NCBI RefSeq assembly: GCF_001623075.1
Contig: NZ_LMCF01000012.1
Coordinates: 186,001-250,000, forward strand
DNA: 64,000 nt
Source of the DNA: Pseudovibrio sp. Ad37
GTDB taxonomy: Bacteria; Pseudomonadota; Alphaproteobacteria; Rhizobiales; Stappiaceae
Direction: 5' to 3'
Of the stretch, positions 39,701-47,692 are shown one piece after another (within the stretch, counting starts at the first letter, position 1; the number at the start of each line of letters is the position of its first letter). The position numbers and the translations under genes are program-made. The notes beneath the pieces are model-generated. The model saw only the letters and a program-made list of their open reading frames with translations. It was not told where the DNA came from and searched no databases.

Positions 39701-40233
39701 AAGCAGCCCGCCAGCCAGAAGACTGGCCACTGGTCCGTGGCCGCATCGTTCACAGATTGCTTGAGTTCCTGCCTGATCTGTCCGAAGAACAACGCGTGGT
39801 ATCTGCTGAAAGGTTCCTTGCCAGTTCCCTGCCGGAGCGCTTTGCGGACAATAAGGAACGTCTGCTGGATGATGTGTTGGGTACGCTGGGCAACCCTGAG
39901 TTTGCAGAGCTGTTCAGCGCCAATGGCAGGGCCGAAGTTCCAATACAGGGCATGCTCACGGGTGAGGATGGCAAACCGGTTGAGATCTTCGGTCTGATTG
40001 ACCGTTTGCTGGTCAATGACAAAGAAGTGATCATTCTCGACTTCAAGACAAATGCCTACGTTCCAAGGAGCGTGCACGAAGTCTCCGAAACGTATGTTGC
40101 GCAGCTGGCTGTTTATAGAAAATTGCTTTCTGAGCTTTATCCTGATCGGAGAATAAGAGCGCTGCTCCTCTATACGTCAGGTCCTCATTTGGTAGAAATA
40201 CCAGTGGAACTGATGAAATCTTTTAAATTCTAG
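36763..40233 (+). CDS. addA: double-strand break repair helicase AddA
   Basis: 1156 aa from ATG 36763 (TAATG overlap with addB). A UvrD-type helicase: Walker A VSANAGSGKTFVLARRV, LTFTKAAAAEM, Walker B ILVDEAQDTSPRQWE, GDEKQSIYSFQGA, TVHGSKGLEAPYVIL, and YVALTRAKDRLVV. A C-terminal RecB-like nuclease has GRIVHRLLEFLP and VIILDFKTNAYVP. With AddB it processes double-strand breaks. trxA follows 112 bases downstream, as usual in the class. Confidence 0.96.
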   Translation: MDIPAKTLDSQQRAAHPENSAWVSANAGSGKTFVLARRVVRLLLSGTDPSRILCLTFTKAAAAEMATRVFDSLAKWTQLSDAELAAEIEDIEGRPTSTKQLANARRLFAKALETPGGLKIQTIHAFCEALLHQFPLEANVAGHFSVLDDRLAEELLNEARASVLHSAEIEPDSDIGSALSQLIELLPDSGVEKALSELISRRDAFYRWVAPYGDLESAVSALYADFSVMPADDMSGFASALRRNSSLSDDEVKAFAEALRVGSKTDQDRAAALDQAITLKSDEAWRIAWLKIFLTGTLSPRKSLATKKVQTAFPEVVERLFAEQMRVLEALQHLNAVITVSGTKAILTLSDAVLRYYETEKLRRGYLDFEDLVVKSAQLLSRAEAAQWVQYKLDQGLDHILVDEAQDTSPRQWEVIRALAEEFFAGDSAREKVRTIFAVGDEKQSIYSFQGAVPAYFAEMRKFFARRAEEAQKNFEGIELNLSFRSTPDVLGAVDKVFDTPETYKGLSQDNVAPVHEAIRHNDPGRVEIWPLEEAVETLEPDDWTQPIDAIGTGNPMLRLATRIAEQIKDWDQRKIAGPGDVLVLVRKRGQFVEALNRELKRLDVPAAGSDRLVLTDHIAVKDLVALGRFILLPEDDLSLACVLKSPLFGLLDDDLFEIAHETPGVPRPGTLWHELLRKSENSEKWQEIRKQLVVWRDRADFVPPFEFFAKIMGTDGYRQKFRERLGTEVDDVLDEFLSLTLTYEKSGTPGMEGFLAWLAEAPTEIKRELNAAKGMVRIMTVHGSKGLEAPYVILVDGCNAPVSSLHAPVMVEKQRAGDTEAAPALVWLPNKAQRTEWHEEALELLAEEQKEEYRRLLYVALTRAKDRLVVCGWSPKRGPHEECWYTLTRNGLIEEAREQTDANGEVSAWIWTKNGIEKPEPILPQSEKIESRKQAVMPDWVSTNVSTPERIRRVKPSAAFEEMEAKENIEQQDPKDALEAARQPEDWPLVRGRIVHRLLEFLPDLSEEQRVVSAERFLASSLPERFADNKERLLDDVLGTLGNPEFAELFSANGRAEVPIQGMLTGEDGKPVEIFGLIDRLLVNDKEVIILDFKTNAYVPRSVHEVSETYVAQLAVYRKLLSELYPDRRIRALLLYTSGPHLVEIPVELMKSFKF

Positions 40234-40345
40234 TCGAATGTTGAGAATTCGTTCGCTTGACGCTCGGCACTTGCGTTCTTACTTTCAGGGCAACAGAGTT
40301 TGCTCAGTTGGGGCGACTCAACCTGCACTATGAAAAGAGGCAAAA

Positions 40346-40666
40346 ATGGCCACTGTGAATGTTGAAGACGGTAACTTCGAAGCTGAAGTACTTCAGAGCT
40401 CGACCCCTGTTCTCGTAGATTTTTGGGCGACCTGGTGTGGTCCTTGTAAAATGATTGCGCCGTCCCTCGAAGAAATCTCTGAGGAAATGGCTGGTCAGGT
40501 CAAAGTTGCTAAGTTGGATATCGACAGCAACCAGCAGAGCGCAATGAATTATGGCGTTCGCTCTATCCCAACCATGATCCTGTTCAAGGATGGTCAGCCT
40601 GCTGCAACCCTCGTAGGTGCACAGCCTAAGGGCAAAATTGCTGATTGGATTAAGCAGTACTCTTAA
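40346..40666 (+). CDS. trxA: thioredoxin
   Basis: 106 aa with the redox site [16 protein letters not shown], cis-Pro in [11 protein letters not shown] and [12 protein letters not shown] at the end. A general cytoplasmic disulfide reductant. It has its own spacer after addA and its own terminator, so it may be transcribed separately. Confidence 0.97.
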   Translation: MATVNVEDGNFEAEVLQSSTPVLVDFWATWCGPCKMIAPSLEEISEEMAGQVKVAKLDIDSNQQSAMNYGVRSIPTMILFKDGQPAATLVGAQPKGKIADWIKQYS

Positions 40667-40714
40667 TTTTGAGGGTATCTGCAACGAAATGCTGAGTAAA
40701 ATCGGGCATTCTGA

Positions 40715-40755
40715 GGATCTCCGGTCATGGAAGTGGCCGGAGGTCTTTTGTTTTT
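40715..40755 (+). terminator. Rho-independent terminator of trxA
   Basis: GATCTCCGGTC and GGCCGGAGGTC form a stem with G-T pairs, followed by TTTTGTTTTT. Confidence 0.85.
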
Positions 40756-40863
40756 GTCAAACAGCGACTAAATAAAGACCGGATAGATTTTTGCGCGGGC
40801 GCCTTAGGGCAGCCCTTGCAGTGCTTTGCTCCTTGGTAAAAAGAGCAAGTTTTAAGAGACGGG

Positions 40864-41508
40864 ATGACGATGAGCGATCAAAATAAAACTCCGCAGGCAG
40901 AAGAGCAGGTAAATCCGGAAGCTGTGGTTGACGAAACTGCGAATGGAGCCGAGCAGGCAGAAGTTGCTGCGGAAGTAGATCCAATCGAGGCGCTGAGAGA
41001 AGAAAATGCTGCCCTGAAGGACCGCGCTTTGCGCACCATGGCAGAAATGGAAAACCTGCGCCGTCGGACTGAAAAAGAAGTCAAAGACGCCAAAGCCTAC
41101 GCAGTCGCAGGCTTCGCGCGTGACATGCTGGTGGTCAATGACAACCTTGGCCGTGCAATCGATGCATTGCCAGATGACGCACGTGAAAACGACGAAAACC
41201 TGAAGGCGCTGGTTGAAGGCGTTGAAATGGTAGAGCGCGAAATGCTTAACCACCTGGAAAAGCACGGTGTGAAGCGTCTTTCACCTGAAGGCGATAAGTT
41301 CAACCCGCACTTCCATCAGGCGATGTTTGAAGTGCCGAACACAGAAGTTCCAAATAACACTGTGGTTCAGGTTGTTCAGGCTGGCTACGTCATCGGCGAG
41401 CGCGTCCTGCGCCCTGCAATGGTCGGGGTCTCCAAAGGCGGCCCAAAAATCGCTCCAGTTGCCGACAAAACAGCAGAGCCAGGCTCCACAATCGACAAAG
41501 AAGCCTAA
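40864..41508 (+). CDS. grpE: nucleotide exchange factor GrpE
   Basis: 214 aa. An acidic disordered N-terminus is followed by the long coiled coil ([35 protein letters not shown]; key part [13 protein letters not shown]) and the beta domain with [11 protein letters not shown] and [16 protein letters not shown]. It releases ADP from DnaK. ATG 40864 or 40870. No CIRCE element seen upstream; control by RpoH is possible but not shown. Two terminators follow. Confidence 0.96.
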   Translation: MTMSDQNKTPQAEEQVNPEAVVDETANGAEQAEVAAEVDPIEALREENAALKDRALRTMAEMENLRRRTEKEVKDAKAYAVAGFARDMLVVNDNLGRAIDALPDDARENDENLKALVEGVEMVEREMLNHLEKHGVKRLSPEGDKFNPHFHQAMFEVPNTEVPNNTVVQVVQAGYVIGERVLRPAMVGVSKGGPKIAPVADKTAEPGSTIDKEA

Positions 41509-41512
41509 AAAC

Positions 41513-41540
41513 AAAAGCCCTCAAGACACTGAGGGCTTCT
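41513..41540 (+). terminator. first terminator after grpE
   Basis: AAAAGCCCTCA, AGACAC, TGAGGGCTTCT immediately after the stop codon. Confidence 0.75.
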
Positions 41541-41552
41541 CAAAAGAATTCC

Positions 41553-41586
41553 AAAACGGAGGTCGATACACGGCCTCCGTTTTTTG
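41553..41586 (+). terminator. second terminator after grpE
   Basis: ACGGAGG...CCTCCGT stem with a T6 run, 13 bases after the first hairpin. A tandem arrangement. Confidence 0.85.
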
Positions 41587-41780
41587 TTGTGGGGATGCCA
41601 GAAGCTCTGCAAGAAACGCAGGGCTGAGTTGAACTTCTCGGCGCTGTCCCCAAACGCTTCACAGGATCTAAGGCTATTTAAATCTCACAAATGAAGTAGT
41701 GTAGTTCTCCGGTTGATTTTTTAAGATGGCTGTCTAATACCAGCAGACTTGAATTCAACGACTTTGCGGGCATGACGTAG

Positions 41781-42419
41781 ATGCATTCTGAGATCTGGCA
41801 GTACCTGGACTTTTTTGGCGTGGCCGTATTCGCCGTGACTGGTGGGCTGGTCGCTGCACGTCTGCGTCAGGATTTTATCGCTTTTCTGTTCTTTTGCTCT
41901 TTGACAGGTATCGGTGGCGGCACCCTGCGGGACACCTTGCTTGATGTGCCGGTCTTCTGGATCGAAGACGAGAGCTACCTCTATGTCTGTGTGGCCGTCT
42001 CAATTGCCATGTGGTTCATCGCTCATAAGGTCGAAGCATGGGGCCGCCCGTTGCGTTGGCTCGATGCGATTGGTGTCGCGTCCTATTCGGTAATGGGCGC
42101 TGCAAAAGCGATTTCACTGGGTGATACTGCTGCGGTTGCTGTCCTCATGGGTGTTGCTACGGCGACATTTGGTGGAATCTTGCGCGATATCATCGCTGGC
42201 CAGCCATCTGCACTGCTGCAAAGAGAGATCTACCTTGCGGCTGCGCTTGCTGGTGCGATCACATACACCTCTACGCTCATGGCAACAGGAGAAAGCAACC
42301 TCGCTGCTGCTTTGGGTTTTGCTGCAGCGATGATTTTACGTGGTGGCGCAATCGCAAGAGACTGGTATCTACCAAGCTACACACCACCAAAGAAAAAAGA
42401 CATGGATGAGCTGGACTAA
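41781..42419 (+). CDS. TRIC-type (UPF0126) cation channel family membrane protein
   Basis: 212 aa with about seven hydrophobic segments. Two homologous halves each carry the glycine motif of the family: FCSLTGIGGGTLRDTLL (about residue 45) and VATATFGGILRDIIAG (about 130). Bacterial relatives are trimeric K+/monovalent cation channels in the inner membrane. No operon partner. The Lys/Asp-rich C-terminus is cytoplasmic or periplasmic depending on topology, not decided here. Confidence 0.88.
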   Translation: MHSEIWQYLDFFGVAVFAVTGGLVAARLRQDFIAFLFFCSLTGIGGGTLRDTLLDVPVFWIEDESYLYVCVAVSIAMWFIAHKVEAWGRPLRWLDAIGVASYSVMGAAKAISLGDTAAVAVLMGVATATFGGILRDIIAGQPSALLQREIYLAAALAGAITYTSTLMATGESNLAAALGFAAAMILRGGAIARDWYLPSYTPPKKKDMDELD

Positions 42420-42491
42420 GGTCCTCAGCTACAGCGTAATCCTGAAGAGCAGCTCCGATTTGCGAATGAGACTACGCACGCAATAAAGAAC

Positions 42492-42533
42492 TAGAGCTTC
42501 ATGTGCGAACGCACCTGCACGCCACATGCTCTA
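42492..42533. repeat. TAGAGC-palindrome family, copy C
   Basis: TAGAGC (42492-42497) and GCTCTA (42528-42533), with a secondary ATGTGCGAACGCAC core. The right arm contains the stop codon of the ornithine cyclodeaminase-like gene, so the element may supply that stop. Confidence 0.6.
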
Positions 42534-43493
42534 AACGCGCAAATAAACGTGTCCGGCAACTGCAAGGTCTGCCAGAGCCGTGCCTGTTGATTTGAAAAGC
42601 GTGATTTGCTCGTAAAAGCGCCGTCCTGCCCGATCCCCCTGACACAACTCCGCCAGATCAGAAGCAATGTCCTGCAGGCTCAAAACGCCATCCGCAAGGG
42701 GCTCTTTGAGGTCCCCCGCGGTTGTTGGTGTGTTGTCATAGCTGTCCAGAAACAGCCGCGCCTGCGAGATAACCGTATCATCACACTCTCGCTGATCAGC
42801 ATGCATGGAGCCAACCTGATCCAGATGCGTTCCCTCTTGTAGCCATTCCCCTTGAATGATTGGCGTGTTCGCACTTGTCGCACAGCACACAATATCTGCG
42901 CCTCTGACAGCCCCACCCAGATCCGTTGTCGCTGAAACCTTAAAAGGTTGCCCCTGCATATGCACCACCAACTGCTGAGCAGCAGCAGGGCTTCGGTTCC
43001 AGACCAGAACCTCCTTGATGGGGCGAACAGAAGCATGCGCATCAACCAGATAAGGTGCAAGGTTTCCAGCACCCACCATCAGCAAACGGGAAGAGTCTTC
43101 GCGCGAAAGATAAGAGGAGGCCAACGCCGATGTTGCGGCTGTGCGCCAGTTGACCAGCGCTTTGCCATCCAGAAGCGCAAGTGGCGTCCCCGTTTTGCCA
43201 GACTGCAAAAGATACACGCCAGCAACAGCAGGTGCGTTATGCTCCAGTGATGTGGGAAGACAACTCTCCAGACGCGTGCCAATAAACCCGCGCTCAATAG
43301 TATTTTGAGCCGCAAAGTCATGCCATGCAGAAGAGATGGTGAGAGAGCCGTCATCAAGGCCAGTTGGACGTGCAATTCTTTGTGTGTGCGGGGAAGGGGC
43401 CACCACACCAACACGAAATGCACGTCTCAGCGTCTCAAGAATATCGCGAAAGCTCATCACCCTCTCAATGTCCTGAGCTGTGATGATCCGCAT
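42531..43493 (-). CDS. ornithine cyclodeaminase / mu-crystallin family protein
   Basis: 320 aa from ATG 43493, with GGGG eight bases upstream. Seen: the N-terminal MRIITAQDIERVMSFRDIL, substrate-site LVNWRTAATSALASSYL, NAD(P) loop LLMVGAGNLAPYLVDAH and DIVCCATSANTPI. Members include ornithine cyclodeaminase, alanine dehydrogenase and ketimine reductases; the sequence does not separate them. It occupies the place where trpF often follows lapA in relatives. Confidence 0.88.
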   Translation of the reverse strand: MRIITAQDIERVMSFRDILETLRRAFRVGVVAPSPHTQRIARPTGLDDGSLTISSAWHDFAAQNTIERGFIGTRLESCLPTSLEHNAPAVAGVYLLQSGKTGTPLALLDGKALVNWRTAATSALASSYLSREDSSRLLMVGAGNLAPYLVDAHASVRPIKEVLVWNRSPAAAQQLVVHMQGQPFKVSATTDLGGAVRGADIVCCATSANTPIIQGEWLQEGTHLDQVGSMHADQRECDDTVISQARLFLDSYDNTPTTAGDLKEPLADGVLSLQDIASDLAELCQGDRAGRRFYEQITLFKSTGTALADLAVAGHVYLRV

Positions 43494-43536
43494 TCGCAAT
43501 CCCCGTGTTAAACGTCAGGGCAGAGTAATAAAGCGG

Positions 43537-43887
43537 TTAGGCTGCTTTTTTATGGTCGGGTGATGGCAGGCCGGGTGCAATGTCACCCTGTGCCACCTTA
43601 CGCAGCGAATCCGCTTCATGTTTAAGCTGGTTCGCTTCTCGTTTTTGAACACGAGCCTCTTTACGGAACCGTCCTTGTCGCATCCAGGTCGCCACTCCGC
43701 CAAGCATCACGCCCAGTCCAACAGCGCCAAACAGCAACCAGAAAACCGGAATGTTGAACGTCAACATCGGATCCTCTGGGTTAAAGGGGTTAAGCGAAAT
43801 CAGCGTGGAATGCCGGTTCGCAACCGCAAGGACTACAAGTAGAGCTGCTATAGGTATAAGCAGCAAATTCCGAAGGAAACGAGCCAA
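43537..43887 (-). CDS. LapA domain (DUF1049) inner-membrane protein
   Basis: 116 aa. Two TM helices (LLLIPIAALLVVLAVANRHS and FWLLFGAVGLGVMLGGVATWM) with an NP-rich loop between them and a charged coiled-coil tail (RKEARVQKREANQLKHEAD). The layout matches LapA/DUF1049, linked to LPS assembly in enterobacteria. It lies 16 bases downstream of ihfB and is probably in the sppA-ihfB transcript. Confidence 0.85.
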   Translation of the reverse strand: MARFLRNLLLIPIAALLVVLAVANRHSTLISLNPFNPEDPMLTFNIPVFWLLFGAVGLGVMLGGVATWMRQGRFRKEARVQKREANQLKHEADSLRKVAQGDIAPGLPSPDHKKAA

Positions 43888-43902
43888 TGTATTACTCCAG
43901 GA

Positions 43903-44205
43903 TCAGTCGTCTTCGCCGTGATCCGTACCGTCGTTCAGTCGTTCGCGCATTTCTTTGCCGGTTTTGAAGAACGGAACGAACTTTTCGCCAACTTCAACTT
44001 TTTGGCCAGTTCTTGGATTGCGTCCAACGCGTGCCGGGCGGTTCTTCACTGAGAACGCACCAAAGCCACGCAGCTCGACGCGGTCACCGCGCATCAGCGC
44101 TTCGGTAACTTCATCAAGAATGGCGTTTACGATATTCTCTACATCGCGTTGATAGAGATGCGGATTACGCTCCGCAATAGTCTGTACTAATTCCGATTTA
44201 ATCAT
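43903..44205 (-). CDS. ihfB: integration host factor subunit beta
   Basis: 100 aa from ATG 44205. [21 protein letters not shown] and [17 protein letters not shown] then [15 protein letters not shown] are diagnostic of IHF-beta. It bends DNA at specific sites as a heterodimer with IHF-alpha. The start overlaps the sppA stop by eight bases. The C-terminal [10 protein letters not shown]-like acidic tail extends slightly beyond the core fold. Confidence 0.95.
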   Translation of the reverse strand: MIKSELVQTIAERNPHLYQRDVENIVNAILDEVTEALMRGDRVELRGFGAFSVKNRPARVGRNPRTGQKVEVGEKFVPFFKTGKEMRERLNDGTDHGEDD

Positions 44206-45205
44206 GCTTTGCCCCCCCAAGTGCTGAGACTGTTGCCGCATCCGGAGCCTGCCAAACAGACACGAGACCGTCAAGCGGTAGGCTTGAATCTACGACACTT
44301 TTTGCTGTTTTGAGAAGTGAGATGACCAAATTCTGGTTCTCACTACCCAAAAAGCCTAATAAATTTGCAGGGAACGGGAGTGACCGCTCGTCTGATTCTG
44401 GTTTCCAGTCGATGATTTCCAAATCACTGGAAAGCCCTTTTTCGTCAATAAGCCACTGATGCGCAGCCTGCTCGCCACCAATCTCATCGATCAGTTCAAG
44501 GTCTTTTGCCTGGTGTCCGGTGTAAACCTGACCGTTCGCCAGCTGAAGTGCACGCTCTTTAGAAAGGCCTCTGCGTTCTGCAACAAGTCCAACGAACCAC
44601 ATATAGGTATCGTCAATCAGTTCCTGCAAAGTTTCCTTCACTTCAGGCGTGGCTGGCTCATAAAAGTTTGGCTCAGCTTTCAATGGTGCGCTTTTGATCG
44701 CATCCATTTCAACGCCAATCTTCTCGAGCAACCCTTTAGCATTGCCATACTGGAAGAGAACACCGATAGATCCGGTCAAAGAGGTGTATTGAGCAACAAG
44801 GTGATCACTGGCAATTGCGGAAAGATAAGCAGCCGAAGCGCCAAGCGTCGTGATGGACGCTGTCAAAGGCTTCTTCTCAGCAATCTTGCGCAGCGCATTG
44901 TAAAGCGCTTCACCACCAGAAGTGGTGCCACCGGGAGAATTAATGGAGACGATGACGCCTTGCACGGTGTCATCTTTTGCGATTGCTTCAAGCATCTCCA
45001 ACTGGCGGCGATCATAGGTGATCGGTCCGTTGATTTCGATGCGAGCAATATGCTTTTCAGAACGGGCAAACTCACCAAGGCCGGTTGCCTCAGCGCCTCC
45101 CCACAACAACAAAGCTGCAAGTGCTAAAAAACTAACAACACGCCAGAACGAAACTTTCCGTCTCAGGCGTCTGCGATCAATAAGAACGTCACTGTCTAGA
45201 CTCAT
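44198..45205 (-). CDS. sppA: signal peptide peptidase SppA (S49 family)
   Basis: 335 aa from ATG 45205, preceded by GGGAAGA. One TM anchor ([18 protein letters not shown]) then an S49 protease: [48 protein letters not shown] with the catalytic Ser, and [17 protein letters not shown]. It degrades cleaved signal peptides in the membrane. Short form, one protease domain, as usual in alphaproteobacteria. Confidence 0.93.
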   Translation of the reverse strand: MSLDSDVLIDRRRLRRKVSFWRVVSFLALAALLLWGGAEATGLGEFARSEKHIARIEINGPITYDRRQLEMLEAIAKDDTVQGVIVSINSPGGTTSGGEALYNALRKIAEKKPLTASITTLGASAAYLSAIASDHLVAQYTSLTGSIGVLFQYGNAKGLLEKIGVEMDAIKSAPLKAEPNFYEPATPEVKETLQELIDDTYMWFVGLVAERRGLSKERALQLANGQVYTGHQAKDLELIDEIGGEQAAHQWLIDEKGLSSDLEIIDWKPESDERSLPFPANLLGFLGSENQNLVISLLKTAKSVVDSSLPLDGLVSVWQAPDAATVSALGGAKHD

Positions 45206-45427
45206 GGGGTCTTCCCGGTCAAACTCATTTAAGCGACTATAGGGAAACAATACCTAAGCTTTTGAATAAGCCAAGTGTTCTTTCTCTGCAGACGGTAAAA
45301 ACACGACCATAAATTAAGCTTTGTCCCTGCCAAACGGTTAATTTGGGGAAGTAGGCTCTTAATTCTCCGAAAATTTCTGATTGTAATGCTAGTCGACTAA
45401 GATGCCAGAGAAAATGGCGATACTATG

Positions 45428-45739
45428 TTATTTTGCGTTTTCCTCTGCTTCCATAAGGTCTTCTTCGTGCGCAATCGCACTTTCCATCAGTGCGCGCCAC
45501 ATGGTCTCATAGGTCTGCGCATTCAGGCCATGCGCACGGGCATGGGCTTTTACGTTGCTGGCAACTTCCTCAACCCGGCTTTCAATGCGGGCAGACAGGC
45601 CAATTGGTTTTTTGATTTCAGCGGCGCGTGTGATGTAAGTCCAGCGCTCTGCAAACAGTGAAATCAGCTCGGAATCCAGACGATCAATTTCTGCGCGGAT
45701 CTGAGTCATATCGTGACATTCGCTAGCAGAGTTCTTCAT
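45428..45739 (-). CDS. chorismate mutase (AroQ type)
   Basis: 103 aa, all helical. IRAEIDRLDSELISLFAERW and AAEIKKPIGLSARIESRVEEV match the AroQ fold with its Arg/Lys active-site residues; ALMESAIAHEEDLM closes it. It converts chorismate to prephenate for Phe/Tyr synthesis (or acts as an isochorismate lyase relative, less likely). ATG 45739 or 45709. It sits between sppA and a long intergenic region rather than with other aro genes. Confidence 0.87.
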   Translation of the reverse strand: MKNSASECHDMTQIRAEIDRLDSELISLFAERWTYITRAAEIKKPIGLSARIESRVEEVASNVKAHARAHGLNAQTYETMWRALMESAIAHEEDLMEAEENAK

Positions 45740-45847
45740 TAGTTTTTTGCTGCCTATCGGATTGAATGACGTGGCTAGGGAGTGCCACCTTTTGAAATGT
45801 CATACCCGAAATAAATGCATGGTCGCAACTAGCATATGTTTATCGCA

Positions 45848-45900
45848 TAAAAAATCCGTTCCGTTCATCAGGAGGTGGGGGGGAGCTGAGAACGGAACGG
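45848..45900 (-). ncRNA. terminator hairpin with anti-Shine-Dalgarno loop, candidate cuckoo-type sRNA 3' end
   Basis: On the minus strand CCGTTCCGTTC (45900-45890) pairs perfectly over 11 bases with GAACGGAACGG (45866-45856). The 23-base loop contains CTCCCCCCCACCTCC, and the stem is followed by ATTTTTT. A loop exposing CCUCC-like sequence on a Rho-independent terminator is the hallmark of alphaproteobacterial cuckoo/CcsR-type RNAs. The 5' end is not defined; the hairpin ends about 110 bases before the chorismate mutase start. Confidence 0.55.
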
Positions 45901-46009
45901 GATCTGTATGGCCATGGGGCCAGTTGGACTTTTCGTCTTTTTTGGGCCACTGTTTTATCGATTGCTCTGAAAACCGATAGGTTCAGTGATCTTAATTCTT
46001 GACGCGAGA

Positions 46010-46157
46010 ACTAGGGGCATAGTTCACCGCGCGCTGTTGGAAACCCAAAGCCGATTGCTGCAAGGACGGCGTAAAACGGGTTTCCAGTTAGCCCTGCGGT
46101 TTCGGGCGGACCGCTAGGGCATTCCGAAGTCTTGAAGCTGCCGGACCTTATTTTTGT
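46010..46157. ncRNA. candidate structured RNA with two adjacent long hairpins
   Basis: GGAAACCC (46039-46046) pairs with GGGTTTCC (46078-46085), with GCCG/CGGC inside. A second hairpin has GCCCTGCGGT / ACCGCTAGGGC arms (46091-46120). Flanking GGCATAGTTC and GAAGCTGCC could close a junction. A TTATTTTTG run follows on the plus strand. The strand is not certain. I could not assign it to a known RNA family from memory. Confidence 0.4.
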
Positions 46158-46492
46158 TATTGGCCTCAACGATGTTTCAAGACGAACAGCACAGTGGAGT
46201 TCGAGAGAATGGGATACTCTCTTTCTCGCCATGTAAATTAATATACAGATGTTACTTGAATATAAATAGAAATCAGAAATAGAAAATTTCGAAAAGCGAC
46301 TCTATCCTAGGTGGTGTATAGCAAATTAAAAGTTGTTATCAAATCTTATCATCAATTTACTATTGCTTATCTATTATGTTTATTTTGATTAAAGTGAATT
46401 AATATTTACATTAATTAAAATTGAGCGCATGTAAATGCTCCATATCACACAATTTGCTTTGTTTGCTTCTGGTGAAGTACAGGCGCGTTGTT
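46158..46492. other. AT-rich intergenic stretch
   Basis: Strongly AT-rich, especially 46230-46440, with an ATTTACAT...ATGTAAAT inverted pair near 46407-46437. No gene, terminator or recognisable element. Confidence 0.4.
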
Positions 46493-46517
46493 AAAAAAGG
46501 GGCGTCTCCGCCCCTTT
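46493..46517 (-). terminator. Rho-independent terminator of the SDR gene
   Basis: On the minus strand AAAGGGGCG, GAGA, CGCCCCTTTTTT. It lies about 90 bases beyond the SDR stop. Confidence 0.8.
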
Positions 46518-46607
46518 CTGATCGTACAGGTTTAAGATCTCTCCGATTAATCGAGAGAAAATGACATCACGCAAATTGCGACAGATGCCTTGGTAAAATT
46601 GTCCAGC

Positions 46608-47312
46608 CTAAATTGAGCGCGTAATACCGCCGTCAATGCGGATATTTTGTCCCGTCATGTAGCTGGAGGTATCCCCGGCAAGGAAAGCAATCAGATCAGC
46701 CACTTCCTGTGAGGTGCCATAACGCCCCATTGGAATGCGATCGCGGCGTTCTTCTTTCTCTGGCAAGCTATCGATAAAGCCTGGTAGGACGTTGTTCATG
46801 CGAATATTCGAGGATGCATACTTGTCCGCAAACAGCTTCGTAAACGCAGCAAGGCCAGCTCGGAACACACCGGATGTCGGGAAAAGCTCTTCCGGCTCAA
46901 ACAGAGCATAGGTTGAGATGTTGACGAAGCTGCCTTTGCCCTGTGCCTCCATGATTGGAGTAACAATACGGGTGATGCGCACCACGTTCATGAGATAGAA
47001 GTCCATCCCTTTCGCCCAATCTTCATCGGTGAGCTCAAGGACCGGCCCTTTAGGCCCATGGCCAGCACTGCTGACAACCGTATCAATACGGCCCCACTTG
47101 TCCATCGCAATATCAACAAGACGCTGGAGATCCGCAGTTTCAAGGTTGGAGCCAGTCACACCGACACCACCAAGTTCCTCAGCCAGCTTCTCGCCTTTGC
47201 CAGAGGAAGAGAGGATGGCGACTTTATAACCGTCCTCTGCCAGCTTACGTGCAGCAGCAGCACCCATACCACTGCCACCAGCAACAATCAGCGCAACTTT
47301 CAAATCACTCAT
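46608..47312 (-). CDS. divergent short-chain dehydrogenase/reductase without the YxxxK pair
   Basis: 234 aa from ATG 47312 with AGGAGGG upstream. A Rossmann SDR: VAGGSGMGAAAARKLAEDGY at the nucleotide site, SSAGHGPKG in place of NNAG, NISTYALFE with the catalytic Ser, and GQNIRIDGGITRSI at the end. Where a classical SDR has Y-x-x-x-K (as in YGASKAGL), this reads SGVFRAGLAAFTK, so Tyr and Lys are Ser and Arg. Either the chemistry differs or the protein binds without classical catalysis. Substrate unknown. Confidence 0.85.
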   Translation of the reverse strand: MSDLKVALIVAGGSGMGAAAARKLAEDGYKVAILSSSGKGEKLAEELGGVGVTGSNLETADLQRLVDIAMDKWGRIDTVVSSAGHGPKGPVLELTDEDWAKGMDFYLMNVVRITRIVTPIMEAQGKGSFVNISTYALFEPEELFPTSGVFRAGLAAFTKLFADKYASSNIRMNNVLPGFIDSLPEKEERRDRIPMGRYGTSQEVADLIAFLAGDTSSYMTGQNIRIDGGITRSI

Positions 47313-47528
47313 GAAACCCTCCTGAATTAAATTAGGACTATTCCATTTTCTGCTGGGCAATAAATCAAGTGACGATTTGTCATCACCCTGAGAGAAACCA
47401 TGCTGAGGAGACAATATTTCTAGAACTGAGGTCCCTGACAGAAATGTGAGAAATTCAAATGCTCAGATTTCTATAAAATACTTCTACTTTTAACTGGTTG
47501 AAAATAACTATGTATAAATATCAGGAGT

Positions 47529-47570
47529 TAGAGCACGGTGTGTGAGTGCGAATGAACGCAACGTGCTCTA
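47529..47570. repeat. TAGAGC-palindrome family, copy D
   Basis: TAGAGCAC (47529-47536) and GTGCTCTA (47563-47570) are perfect complements. The interior GGTGTGTGAGTGCG and AATGAACGCAAC matches copy A at 24645-24684. Confidence 0.7.
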
Positions 47571-47609
47571 GGGCGAGAGCCACGAGATTCAGTCATTTCA
47601 AGCATATCG

Positions 47610-47634
47610 CCGAAAAGTAGACGCCGGTTTTCGG
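47610..47634. repeat. RIME-like palindromic repeat, copy 3
   Basis: CCGAAAA (47610-47616) and TTTTCGG (47628-47634) around GTAGACGCCGG, flanked by GCATAT and ATACGC. The core matches the copies at 294-338 and 2652-2696. Confidence 0.65.
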
Positions 47635-47692
47635 ACAAAGATACGCAAACTGCTTTAGTTAAAGCCATTTTATGCATCGATAAGGGAGAAGT

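Larger units (their letters stand above)
47313..47692. promoter_or_regulatory. divergent SDR / GNAT control region
   Basis: 380 bases between divergent genes. It contains a TAGAGC-family palindrome (47529-47570) and a RIME-like palindrome (47610-47634). No ORF supported. Confidence 0.4.

Noticed and set aside
46011-46232. 73-codon minus-strand frame over the candidate RNA hairpins
   Set aside because: No ribosome site and no domain; the sequence is better explained by RNA structure, though a conserved small protein cannot be fully excluded.
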